From assembly GCF_029543085.1 (NCBI RefSeq), contig NZ_CP119967.1, positions 6,455,001 to 6,519,000 on the forward strand: a DNA stretch of 64,000 nucleotides, written 5' to 3'. This document shows, piece by piece, positions 27,102 through 35,802 of the stretch (position 1 is its first letter; each line of letters opens with the position of its first letter). A program made the position numbers and the translations under genes. The notes below the pieces were generated by a model that had not been told where the DNA came from, did no database searches, and saw nothing but the letters and a program-made list of their open reading frames with translations. Source of the DNA: Pseudomonas sp. A34-9 (GTDB lineage: Bacteria; Pseudomonadota; Gammaproteobacteria; Pseudomonadales; Pseudomonadaceae).

Positions 27102-27977
27102 ATGCGCGCTCTACTCGTGTTGTTCAGCCTGATGCTGTCGATGTCATTGTCGGCGGCGGAAAAATTATCGGTAGTGACCAGCTTCAGCATTCTCGACGAC
27201 ATGGTTCATCAGGTCGGCGGCGAACATATCCAGATCACCAACATGGTCGGCCCGGACGCCGACGCGCACACCTACGAGCCGACACCGGACGATGCCAAAG
27301 CGTTGCTTGACGCAAAATTGATCATCAAAAACGGGCTCGGCTTCGAGCCTTGGCTGGACCGACTGGTGACCAGCACCGAGACCAAAGCCACAGTGGTCAG
27401 TGCCAGTCATGGCGTGATTCCGCGCTCACTGAATGAAGATGGCGAAACCGTTCCCGACCCGCACGCCTGGCACAATCTGGCGAACGCCGAGTTGTATATC
27501 GCCAATATCACCAATGCACTGATCGCTGCGGATCCCGCGAACAAAGCCGACTACGAACGCAACAGCAAAACCTACCTGAAGCAGATCTACGCCCTGCTCG
27601 CCGAAGCCAAAACCAGGCTCGGTGCGCTGCCACCGGGCAACCGCAAGATCGTCACCAGCCACGATGCCTTCGGTTATCTCGGCCAGGCGTACGGCATCGA
27701 CTTTATGGCGCCGCAAGGTTTGTCCACCGAACGCGAACCCTCGGCCGCCGAAGTCGCTGCACTGATTACCCAGATTCGCCAGGCTCACGTCAAAGCGGTG
27801 TTCATGGAAAACATCAAAGACCCACGCCTGCTCAAACAGATCGCCGACGAAAGCGGCGCGCACGTGGGTGGCACGCTCTACTCAGATGCCCTCGCTGCCA
27901 GCGGCCCGGCCAGCACCTTCACCGGTCTGTTCGAATACAACCTCAACACTCTTTACAACGCGCTGAGCCAACCATGA
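27102..27977 (+). CDS. Metal ABC transporter substrate-binding protein (ZnuA-like)
   Basis: 291 residues from MRALLVLFSLML with GAGGTG well placed upstream; an overlapping ATG at 27087 would add 5. The signal peptide ends at SLSA. Cluster A-I metal ligands are visible as His in DADAHTYEP, DPHAWHN and TSHDAFGY, plus Asp in LYSDAL. It lacks the His-rich loop of classical ZnuA, so it may have a different affinity or also bind Mn. It captures metal in the periplasm for the preceding permease. Confidence 0.9.
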   Translation: MRALLVLFSLMLSMSLSAAEKLSVVTSFSILDDMVHQVGGEHIQITNMVGPDADAHTYEPTPDDAKALLDAKLIIKNGLGFEPWLDRLVTSTETKATVVSASHGVIPRSLNEDGETVPDPHAWHNLANAELYIANITNALIAADPANKADYERNSKTYLKQIYALLAEAKTRLGALPPGNRKIVTSHDAFGYLGQAYGIDFMAPQGLSTEREPSAAEVAALITQIRQAHVKAVFMENIKDPRLLKQIADESGAHVGGTLYSDALAASGPASTFTGLFEYNLNTLYNALSQP

Positions 27978-28179
27978 TCCGCTAGACCACGACTCGCATC
28001 GGAGGTGAAACGGCAAGCCATTCTGTCGCAGTGCGGATGGACGCCGTTTGCCAGACGCAGCTTTGGGCATCGGGTCAGTACAACGATTGTCTCGGAGCAG
28101 TTTGCGTGGCGGGAAGGTCGGGTGCATGAGGTGTCGAGGATTAGCACTATGGTTTATGCGCTTAACCCACAACCCAACT
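27978..28179. other. Intergenic region without a supported gene
   Basis: About 200 bases up to the REP pair. Overlapping open frames of about 60-95 codons exist on both strands, but none has a well-spaced ribosome site and a recognisable protein. The bases do not look like a terminator for the ABC operon. Confidence 0.4.
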
Positions 28180-28270
28180 GTAGGTGCTGACGACTGAAAC
28201 GGGGCTGCGATCTTTTGATCTGGTTTTTACAGTCAGGATCGAAAGATCGCAGCGTGCCGCAGCACCTGCA
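28180..28270. repeat. Degenerate REP-type inverted pair
   Basis: Arms TGTAGGTGCTG...GGCTGCGATCTTTTGAT and inverted GATCGAAAGATCGCAG...GCACCTGCA match the 2098 family but with changed bases in the stem, so this copy is decaying. Confidence 0.65.
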
Positions 28271-28279
28271 TGGAACGCT

Positions 28280-28798
28280 TTAAGCCCGGGGTTTAACGGC
28301 GCCGCAATCCTGGCCCAGCCAGACTGCACGAGTTTCCAGACTGCCCTTCTGGTTGATTCCGATTGCGTTGAACGTGCCGTTGGCCACGGTGGTGAACTCA
28401 CGATCACTCAGGAACGTCGCCACCCCGGTGCCCTGGGCTTTCGGGCAACTGAAACGGAATTTCCACTGGTTGCCCGTGCGCTCGGTGATCTGTTGTTTGC
28501 AGCCCGATTGCGGGTCGGCCAATGGAATATCGTTGGTTGCCACTTGCTCCGGCGTCAGACACGCCCGGATACCCTTGCCGCCGATATTGATGCCGTTTTT
28601 TTCCAGCGCCGCACGCTGTTGCGGGGTCATCTGGCCTTGCAGTTGGCCGAGGATCGATTGCACATCCATCGGCTGGTCATCGACCTTGACGTTGCTCGAT
28701 GTCATTTCCCACAGCCCTGGCTGCAGCATCTGCGCCTGCGCAACCACCGGCAATGCCAAACCCAGGCCCAGCGCCAAACCCAGCAGACGAACGTTCAT
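28280..28798 (-). CDS. DUF3617 periplasmic protein
   Basis: 172 residues. A signal peptide (MNVRLLGLALGLGLALPVVAQA) precedes QPGLWEMTSSNVKV, the DUF3617 opening, and the paired Cys (ACLTPEQV, GCKQQ, FSCPKA, DCGAV) are characteristic. The family is periplasmic and of unknown function. Monocistronic; AGGAGT precedes the ATG. Confidence 0.88.
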   Translation of the reverse strand: MNVRLLGLALGLGLALPVVAQAQMLQPGLWEMTSSNVKVDDQPMDVQSILGQLQGQMTPQQRAALEKNGINIGGKGIRACLTPEQVATNDIPLADPQSGCKQQITERTGNQWKFRFSCPKAQGTGVATFLSDREFTTVANGTFNAIGINQKGSLETRAVWLGQDCGAVKPRA

Positions 28799-28929
28799 CG
28801 AAAAACTCCTGATCAGTAGTGGCCGTTAGACGTCGGCCGATTGCTTCGGTTCATGCACCAATTAAATAGCGACATTCGCAACAGAACATGGTCTGTTAAG
28901 CATTGAATCTTCCGGAGCAAGGCTGCCCC

Positions 28930-30369
28930 ATGGATTATTTTGGACCGCACATTTTCGGTTATCTGATCGCCCTGATACACACCCTCGGCTTGATCGCCGC
29001 CGTTCACGCGGTGCTCACCGTGCGCACGGCTCAAGGCTCGATTGCCTGGGCATTGTCGCTGATCTTCATTCCCTATCTCACGCTTATTCCGTACCTGGTG
29101 TTCGGCCGCAGCACCTTTGATGGTTACATCAACGCGCGACGTCAGGCCAACGAACAGATGCGTCAGGCCATCTCCGAGTTGAACTGGCGCCCGTGGGTGG
29201 AGGAAGCACTGACGGCACGCGCCTCGAATGCCTACGCTTCGTTACGGGCGATGCCCAAACTTGGACGTATGCCTTGTCTGGCGAATAATGAAGTGCAATT
29301 GCTGGTAAACGGCACGGCCACCTTCGAGGCGATTTTCCAGGCCATCGATCAGGCGAAAGAAGCGGTGCTGATCCAGTTTTTCATCATTCACGATGATCGG
29401 CTCGGCCAGCGCCTGCGTGATCTGCTGCTGAAGAAAGCCGCCGAAGGCGTGGCGATTCATCTTCTCTACGACCGTATTGGCAGCCATGCCCTGCCCCACA
29501 GTTATGTGCAAGCGTTACGTGATGGCGGCGTTGAGGTCAAAGCCTTCGCGACGCGTAGCGGCTGGCTCAATCGCTTTCAGGTCAACTTTCGTAATCATCG
29601 CAAGATCGTCGTGGTCGACGGCGTGGTCGGCTTTGTCGGCGGGCATAACGTCGGCGATGAATACATGGGCGAAAACCCCCCGCTGGCGCCGTGGCGCGAT
29701 ACCCATGTGAAGGTCCGCGGCCCGGTGGTCGCGTGCATGCAGGAATCCTTTGCCGAGGACTGGTTCTGGGCCGCGCGAACTTTGCCTCCGCTGATACTGC
29801 CGGATGAATACCCGGACGACGGCGTGCTCTGCCAACTGCTCGCCAGCGGCCCGGCCGATGCTTACGAAACCTGCTCGCTGTTCTTTGTCGAAGCCATCCA
29901 TGCGGCCACCGAACGCGTGTGGATCACCAGCCCTTACTTCATTCCCGACGAGGCTGTATTTGCCGCATTAAGGTTGGCGGTCTTACGCGGTGTCGATGTG
30001 CGCCTGCTGCTGCCGTCGCGTCCCGATCATCGCATCGTTTACGCCGCTTCCAGTCTCTACGCATTTGAAGCCGTGCGGGCCGGCGTGCGGGTGTTTCGCT
30101 ACAAACCCGGTTTCCTTCATCAGAAAGTAGTGCTGATCGACAGCGAGATCAGCGCCATCGGCAGCGCCAATCTGGACAACCGTTCGTTCCGGTTGAATTT
30201 CGAAGTGATGCTGCTGACCGTCGACAGTGACTTCGCCGCCAGCGTGGAAAACATGCTCATCGCAGATTTCGACCAAGCCTACGAAGTTGACAAAGAAGAA
30301 AGCCGGGAAATCCACCGCCTGCAACAAGTCGGCATGCGGATCGCCCGGCTGATTTCGCCGATTCTCTGA
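28930..30369 (+). CDS. cls: Cardiolipin synthase
   Basis: 479 residues from [11 protein letters not shown] with CCGGAGC upstream. Two N-terminal membrane segments are followed by two PLD domains, with HKD motifs at [10 protein letters not shown] (first) and HQKVVLIDS...GSANLDNRS (second), as in ClsA. It condenses two phosphatidylglycerols to cardiolipin at the inner membrane. It is convergent with cfa, another phospholipid-modifying gene. Confidence 0.95.
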   Translation: MDYFGPHIFGYLIALIHTLGLIAAVHAVLTVRTAQGSIAWALSLIFIPYLTLIPYLVFGRSTFDGYINARRQANEQMRQAISELNWRPWVEEALTARASNAYASLRAMPKLGRMPCLANNEVQLLVNGTATFEAIFQAIDQAKEAVLIQFFIIHDDRLGQRLRDLLLKKAAEGVAIHLLYDRIGSHALPHSYVQALRDGGVEVKAFATRSGWLNRFQVNFRNHRKIVVVDGVVGFVGGHNVGDEYMGENPPLAPWRDTHVKVRGPVVACMQESFAEDWFWAARTLPPLILPDEYPDDGVLCQLLASGPADAYETCSLFFVEAIHAATERVWITSPYFIPDEAVFAALRLAVLRGVDVRLLLPSRPDHRIVYAASSLYAFEAVRAGVRVFRYKPGFLHQKVVLIDSEISAIGSANLDNRSFRLNFEVMLLTVDSDFAASVENMLIADFDQAYEVDKEESREIHRLQQVGMRIARLISPIL

Positions 30370-30370
30370 A

Positions 30371-30395
30371 AGCCCTCTGCGATAAGGAGAGGGCT
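30371..30395. terminator. Candidate bidirectional hairpin between cls and cfa
   Basis: AGCCCTCT-N9-AGAGGGCT, an 8-base perfect stem in the 34-bp gap between the convergent genes. There is no T run, so termination strength is uncertain. Confidence 0.45.
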
Positions 30396-30403
30396 GCATG
30401 AGA

Positions 30404-31591
30404 TCAAGGGGTGTAGATATCGTCGCGCGTCCACGGCAGTTCATGGCTGCCATCCGGATGCGCCTTCACCGCGAGGATCTGGTGCAGATTGATCCAGCCG
30501 CGCGCAAACGCATAAGCACAGCCGGCCAGGTACAGACGCCAGATGCGTAGCGCCTGATCCGGCACCAGTTTGCCTGCGGTTTCAAGGTTATCCTCCAGCC
30601 GCTCGCTCCAGTGATCCAGCGTGCGCGCGTAATGCAGGCGCAGGCTTTCGACGTCGACAATCTCCAGCCCCGCTTCGCTGATCTCGGCCGAGATCATCGC
30701 AAGGTGCGGCAACTCGCCGTTGGGGAATACGTATTTCTCGATGAAATCCCCTGCACCGCGTCCCACCGGACGACCATCGGTGTGTTTGGCGGTGATGCCA
30801 TGGTTCATCACCAGGCCGCCCTCCTTCACCGCACCGAACAGGGTTTTGCAGTACTCGGCGAGATTGGCGTGGCCAACGTGCTCGAACATGCCGACGCTGA
30901 CTACCTTGTCGAAACGCCCGTCCTGAGGCAGATCGCGATAGTCGAGCAATTGCAGTTCGATCTGGTCTTCCAGGCCTTCGGCCTTGACTCGTTCGCGTGC
31001 CAGTTCCAGCTGTTCCTTGCTCAGGGTAATGCCGAAGACTTTGGCGCCGAACTCCCGCGCGGCATACCGCGCCAGCCCACCCCAGCCGCAACCGACATCC
31101 AGCAGGTAGTCGCCTGGCTGCAAGCGCAGCTTGCGGCATAAATGGCGGAATTTGGCTTGCTGCGCCTGCTCAAGGGTTTCGCTGCCCGTTTCGAAATACG
31201 CGCAGGAATACGCCATGTCGCTGTCCAGCCAGAGCTGGTAGAACGCATTGGACAGGTCGTAGTGATAGGAAATGGCTTTGGCGTCGGTTTCCTTGTCGTG
31301 CACCGAACGCACTGGCTGACTGTCTTCATCTTCGCCGAGCAAAGCGTTGCTCAATTCGTCGCAGACCCGGATGACCTCGCTGATCGAGCCCTCCAGTTCC
31401 AGCTTGCCTTCAACGAATGCCGCGCCGAGCGCATCCAGGCTTGGATGGGTGAACTGGGTGACCATCTGCGGGTCCTTGACCACGATGGTGACGCTGGGCG
31501 CCGGCCCCAGATTGAACTCATGGCCATCCCAGAGTCGCAAGCGAAGCGGAAGCTGCAGATTCTGTAAGGCCGGTGGAAGTTGCGCGAGCAT
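30404..31591 (-). CDS. cfa: Cyclopropane-fatty-acyl-phospholipid synthase
   Basis: 395 residues, typical length. SAM site LLDVGCGWGGLARYAA, then GITLSKEQLE, DYRDLP and VSVGMFEHVG are hallmarks of CFA synthases. It methylenates cis double bonds of membrane phospholipids, usually in stationary phase. AAGGGGG precedes the ATG. A dyad and a possible ORF remnant lie in the 220 bp upstream. Confidence 0.95.
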   Translation of the reverse strand: MLAQLPPALQNLQLPLRLRLWDGHEFNLGPAPSVTIVVKDPQMVTQFTHPSLDALGAAFVEGKLELEGSISEVIRVCDELSNALLGEDEDSQPVRSVHDKETDAKAISYHYDLSNAFYQLWLDSDMAYSCAYFETGSETLEQAQQAKFRHLCRKLRLQPGDYLLDVGCGWGGLARYAAREFGAKVFGITLSKEQLELARERVKAEGLEDQIELQLLDYRDLPQDGRFDKVVSVGMFEHVGHANLAEYCKTLFGAVKEGGLVMNHGITAKHTDGRPVGRGAGDFIEKYVFPNGELPHLAMISAEISEAGLEIVDVESLRLHYARTLDHWSERLEDNLETAGKLVPDQALRIWRLYLAGCAYAFARGWINLHQILAVKAHPDGSHELPWTRDDIYTP

Positions 31592-31650
31592 GGAAAATCC
31601 CCCTTGTTTCAGACGTCAAGATCTGAGGGTAGACCATCCCAGAAAAATAG

Positions 31651-31674
31651 CAGGCTATCGATTTGATTAGCCTG
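31651..31674. promoter_or_regulatory. Inverted repeat upstream of cfa
   Basis: CAGGCTA-N10-TAGCCTG, 7-base perfect arms about 60 bp before the cfa start. It could be an operator or part of a hairpin ending the P-type ATPase operon. Cause unknown. Confidence 0.35.
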
Positions 31675-31814
31675 ATCTATCGTTGCAGACGCTCCAGCAA
31701 ACCATCCTGAATCCACTGCTTCAACCAGGTAACGGCTTGAAGTGGCGCGCCCTCACCCTAAGTGACTGCTAACGCCGCGCACAGTTCAGCCATTGCAGCG
31801 AGAGATCATAGCGA

Positions 31815-33725
31815 TCAGACGATTTCCTCCTTGAGCTTTAACAACGGCTCCTGAAATCGCAGCAAGCGCCCGGCATTGCCCAGCACCAGCAGCGTGCTCA
31901 GGTTGTGTAGCAGCGCGGCGATCATCGCCCCGGCAGCGCCAAGCCAGCCGAATGCAGCGAACAGGACGATGGCCAGCGTCCAGCCCAGTCCGATCACCAC
32001 GTTGACTTGCAATGTCCGGCGACACTGGCGACTGAGCCGCACACAGGTGCCGAGCCGGCGCAAATCGCTGCCGATCAGCACGATGTCAGCCGAGGCCAAT
32101 GCGATGTCGGCACCACCCGCGCCCATCGCCACACCGACCACGCCTGCCTTGAGCGCGAGGGAATCATTAATGCCGTCACCGACCACCATTGGCCGGAAAC
32201 CATTGTCGATTTCCTTGAGCACGCGATTGAGTTTGTCCTCGGGCAAGGCCTGGGCTTCGACCTCATACAAACCGACCTCCCTGGCGAGCGACCGGGCCAC
32301 GCTTTGACGATCGCCGGTCAGCAGCAATTGCCGTCCGAGCCCCAACTCACGCAATTCGTCGAGGGCGAAACGGGCTTCCGGTTTAACCGTGTCGGCGAGC
32401 AATAGCCAAGCGAGGAATTCCCCGTTCAATGCCAGCCCGGCGATGGGGCCATCGTGATCGGGGACCGTTGTCGTGGTGATGCCCAGTTGCGCGAACAATT
32501 CCGGCCGACCGAGCGCCGCTTCGCCCTGCCCGGTCATGGCGACAACACCAAGGCCCTGACGCTCGTGAATATCACTCAGCGCCAGACATTGATCCTGACT
32601 GACCAAGCCTGCGAGCGCACGACTGACCGGGTGACTGCTCGCCGCGCCGAGGCTGGCGGCAAGCGCCATGACCACAGACGACTCTGCTTGCGGGCTGTTG
32701 ATCGACTGCAAGCGCAATGTGCCGTAAGTCAGCGTCCCGGTTTTATCGACGACCAGCGATGTCAGGTCCGCCAGTTCTTCGAGGAACGCCGAACTGCGAA
32801 TCAAAATCCCGTGACGCGCTGCCACCGCGACACCGGCAATCGCCGTCGCCGGAGCGGACAACACCAACGCGCACGGACACGCTGCCACCAACACCGCGAG
32901 CATCGCTTGCGCATCGTTGGTGATGAACCAGGTCACCGCTGCCAGCAACAACACCAGCACCATGTAGCTGCCGGCGTAACGTTCGAGCAAACGGGTGATC
33001 GGTGGCTTCGAGCGCTCGGCGTTCTGCATCAGCGCGATGACTTTGCCGAGGGTCGACTCATTGCCAGTGCGGGTCACTTCAATGCGCAGCAGGCCATCGA
33101 GGTTGATCGCGCCGCCGAACACCGTCATGCCGACAGCCGCCTCGACTGGCACAGACTCACCGGTAATCGAAGCCGTATCGAGACTGGCCTGGCCGGACAA
33201 AACCCGACCGTCCGCCGGCACCCGATCACCCGCGCGCACCTCAACGGTGTCGCCGGATTTCAGCGTGCCGTTGTCCACTTCAATGATCGAACCATCGGCC
33301 AGAAGCTTGCGCGCGTGACTGCGCGTCAGTTGGCCGAGCGCGTGAATCGCTTCCTGCGAACCGATCACGCTGCGCTCTTCCAGCACATGGCCGAAGATCA
33401 TGATGATCGGCAGCAGCGCCGCCGTCAGTAAGTCGCCGGTCGCCCACGCGCCGAGCATGGCCAGGGCAATCAGTTGATCGGTGATGCCGTGCAAACTTGG
33501 ATAGCGCAGGCTGTACCACGCCGAACGCATCACCGGGACGGCGACTAATAAAGAAGCAAAACCGAGCAGCAACTGACTGACGCCGGTTTGCTCAGGCACC
33601 AGCCAACGCCAGATCAAACCCAGACCCAGCAGACCCAATGCAAGCATCGCCAACGTCAGCTGGCGTGCAGCGCGGCGTTGTTCGGCCGAGGACAACAGGC
33701 TCGGTGCAGCGGTCGTCGCAGTCAT
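31815..33725 (-). CDS. P1B-type metal ATPase (HmtA-like, predicted zinc importer)
   Basis: 636 residues. There is no N-terminal heavy-metal-associated domain: the protein opens directly into membrane helices. The actuator motif is TGES, the membrane metal site CPC (283-285), the phosphorylation site DKTGTLT (Asp327), the HP motif SSHPVSRA and the hinge GDGINDS. Order and partners match P. aeruginosa hmtA (PA2435), reported to take up zinc and copper, which stands with PA2437-2439. It overlaps the preceding SPFH gene by 4 bp and is last in a Zur-box operon, which favours import over efflux. Confidence 0.9.
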   Translation of the reverse strand: MTATTAAPSLLSSAEQRRAARQLTLAMLALGLLGLGLIWRWLVPEQTGVSQLLLGFASLLVAVPVMRSAWYSLRYPSLHGITDQLIALAMLGAWATGDLLTAALLPIIMIFGHVLEERSVIGSQEAIHALGQLTRSHARKLLADGSIIEVDNGTLKSGDTVEVRAGDRVPADGRVLSGQASLDTASITGESVPVEAAVGMTVFGGAINLDGLLRIEVTRTGNESTLGKVIALMQNAERSKPPITRLLERYAGSYMVLVLLLAAVTWFITNDAQAMLAVLVAACPCALVLSAPATAIAGVAVAARHGILIRSSAFLEELADLTSLVVDKTGTLTYGTLRLQSINSPQAESSVVMALAASLGAASSHPVSRALAGLVSQDQCLALSDIHERQGLGVVAMTGQGEAALGRPELFAQLGITTTTVPDHDGPIAGLALNGEFLAWLLLADTVKPEARFALDELRELGLGRQLLLTGDRQSVARSLAREVGLYEVEAQALPEDKLNRVLKEIDNGFRPMVVGDGINDSLALKAGVVGVAMGAGGADIALASADIVLIGSDLRRLGTCVRLSRQCRRTLQVNVVIGLGWTLAIVLFAAFGWLGAAGAMIAALLHNLSTLLVLGNAGRLLRFQEPLLKLKEEIV

Positions 33726-34771
33726 TTACTGGCTCCCTGAATGATCAGGCGGGAATCGTCTTTCGGGTCGACCGTTGTGACCGATCCAGCTTGGCCGAGG
33801 ATCTTCGGCATGCGCTCGCGGTAAAGGCGCAGGAGCATTTGCGGGTCTGTACTTTTGGCCAGACTCGATACCGTTGCAGTGTCGGCCGTGGCTTTGGCCA
33901 AGCGTTCACTGGCCTGCGCGTGAGCGACTTGTAGCGCCCGATCGGCTTGTTCGTTGGCGGTCTGGGTGAGCTTTTCGGCATCGGTACGTGCGTTAGCCAC
34001 AGCTTTGTCGGCTTGCTGACTGGCAGTCAACACCGCGTTGAATGCGCTGATCGCCGGATCCGGCAGACTCGATTGCACATCGACTCGCGCCACTTCGATC
34101 CCGATGCCCTGCCCGCTCGCCTTCAACTCGGCCAAGCGCTTGTTGATGCCCTGCACCAGATCACCGCGCAATCGCTCACGGCGTTCGGCGGCCTGGCTGT
34201 CAGCGCCGATCAATTCAGGACGTGCGACCAGAATAGTGTCCAGATCCCTGGCGGCGGTCAGCGCTACGGCACTGCGAGTGACCAATCGATCGAGCGCCGG
34301 CAGCACATGATCGGCCTGCAATACAAAGTCGTATGGGTCAGTGACTTTGTAAAATACCCGCACATCCAGTTGCACCACACCGGCATCACCGGTCAATAAA
34401 TAACCAGACCCCGCCAGGGCATCGCTCAGTGGTGTGGCGAAGGAAGCGACCCGATCAGCCTTGAGTGCTTCATCGCTGCGCAACAGATTTTCCACCCGCC
34501 GCTCGATCACCCGATCCGCGGCCGGCAACAAAACCACCTGTTCGAACGGCTGCGGCCATGCCAACAACAGCCCGGCGTTCTGCACGCGATCCAGTGCACC
34601 AAAGTGCAAAACCACCGCACGATTCTGCGGATCGATCTGTCGCACATTGGAAAACGCCCAAGCCAATGCGGCCAACACCGTCACCGCATAAAGGGCAAGA
34701 AATGCCAAACGACCAGCCTGAATCCACGGGCTGTTTAGCGAATGTGTTCCACGTGGAACTTCTTCACTCAT
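33722..34771 (-). CDS. SPFH/HflC-like membrane protein
   Basis: 349 residues. One N-terminal membrane anchor (LAFLALYAVTVLAALAWAF, ~17-35) is followed by an SPFH/band 7 domain (~38-250; QIDPQNRAVVLHFGAL) and an Ala/Gln-rich coiled coil (~240-310). It is annotated in relatives as a protease modulator HflC, but hflX, hflK and the FtsH context are absent here. It is third of four genes with 4-bp overlaps, feeding into the P1B ATPase. Probably a scaffold oligomer around the transporter (inference). A parS-like site is at its 5' end. Confidence 0.87.
   Translation of the reverse strand: MSEEVPRGTHSLNSPWIQAGRLAFLALYAVTVLAALAWAFSNVRQIDPQNRAVVLHFGALDRVQNAGLLLAWPQPFEQVVLLPAADRVIERRVENLLRSDEALKADRVASFATPLSDALAGSGYLLTGDAGVVQLDVRVFYKVTDPYDFVLQADHVLPALDRLVTRSAVALTAARDLDTILVARPELIGADSQAAERRERLRGDLVQGINKRLAELKASGQGIGIEVARVDVQSSLPDPAISAFNAVLTASQQADKAVANARTDAEKLTQTANEQADRALQVAHAQASERLAKATADTATVSSLAKSTDPQMLLRLYRERMPKILGQAGSVTTVDPKDDSRLIIQGASK
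34745..34760. other. parS-like ParB-binding site 3
   Basis: TGTTCCACGTGGAACT, the same 16 bases as site 2, with perfect core GTTCCACGTGGAAC. It lies in codons 5-9 of the SPFH gene, where the minus strand reads VPRGT. Confidence 0.88.
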
Positions 34772-35802
34772 GGCTGCGTTCCGGTGTTTCTGTCGAGTGC
34801 TGGCGGGCCATCGACCAGCACGCGGAATGGCGCCGCGTCAGTGCGCAAGATCAGTTTGGTGTCCGGCGTGACAATGGTGCCGAGGGTGTCTAGCGAACGC
34901 AGCAAGTTGTACAGCTGCGGCGAACTGGCGTACGCACGGCCGTAAATCTGCGCGGCTTCAACGCGAGATTGTGCTTCGATTTCTGCGGCTTTCACGGTGG
35001 CGTCGGCCTGCACAATTCGCGCATCGCGTTCGGCAGCAGAGCGGATTTGCGCAGCCTCACGTTTGCCGATCGCCGTGCGTTCGGTAGCGATTGTTTCACG
35101 CTCGGCGCGCATGCGATCGACGGTGGCGGTAAGGGTCACAGAAGGCAAAGTCAAACGCTCGACGCCGACTTGCACAACACGCACGCCATAGGTGGCGAGC
35201 AATTGTTGATCGATCTGCTGACGCAACTGCGCTTCGAATTCAGCGATGTGCACCAGACTGGCATCGGTGTTCACCAGATTCGCCAGATCGAAACTGCTGG
35301 CGGTGGTTTCCAGCGCCGAGCCAACGAAGGTGCGAATCTGCCGCGCCGCTTCATCGGGCTGGTTCTGCACCGCGCGCATGAAACGCTGCACATTGTCCGC
35401 ATCACCCTGCACCTGCCACGCCACATAGGCCTGAACGATGATGCGCAAACCGTCGCGGGTACCGACATCCTGCAAGCCGCTGGAGGTGGTGCGCAGACGC
35501 AGATCCACCGGGATCGCCGCTTCGAACGGCGCCGGCCAACGCCAGCTCAAACCCGGATCAAGCAGTACCCGCGATGGATTACCGAAACGGGTAATCACCG
35601 TGGCTTCACCCGAGCGTACTTGCACCAGGCTCGCTGCTGCGATGGCGAACGCCACCAGCAACACAGCCCAACTCATGCGTCGCCACGGGAAAGGCCCCGC
35701 CTCTTCCGGCGCACCGTGGTGATGGTGATGATGGTGATGTCCACCGTGGCCATGATCATGGTCGCGGTGATCATGCGGTTCGTGAGTGTGCGACTGGCTC
35801 AA
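34768..35802 (-). CDS. SPFH/HflK-like membrane protein with His-rich tail
   Basis: 344 residues from a TTG start overlapping the upstream stop (TTGA). The first 29 residues contain 15 His, including a run of eight (residues 22-29), then one membrane helix (~45-63) and an SPFH domain (~65-270) with coiled coil. Family topology would leave the His-rich tail in the cytoplasm, where it could bind zinc arriving through the P1B ATPase or ZnuABC-like importer (inference). No ATG in frame keeps the tail, so the TTG is preferred. Confidence 0.85.
   Translation of the reverse strand: MSQSHTHEPHDHRDHDHGHGGHHHHHHHHGAPEEAGPFPWRRMSWAVLLVAFAIAAASLVQVRSGEATVITRFGNPSRVLLDPGLSWRWPAPFEAAIPVDLRLRTTSSGLQDVGTRDGLRIIVQAYVAWQVQGDADNVQRFMRAVQNQPDEAARQIRTFVGSALETTASSFDLANLVNTDASLVHIAEFEAQLRQQIDQQLLATYGVRVVQVGVERLTLPSVTLTATVDRMRAERETIATERTAIGKREAAQIRSAAERDARIVQADATVKAAEIEAQSRVEAAQIYGRAYASSPQLYNLLRSLDTLGTIVTPDTKLILRTDAAPFRVLVDGPPALDRNTGTQP

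Noticed and set aside
28005..28190. 61-codon frame after the ABC operon with GGAG directly before a GTG
   Set aside because: The ribosome site is too close to the start codon, and the product is not recognisable.
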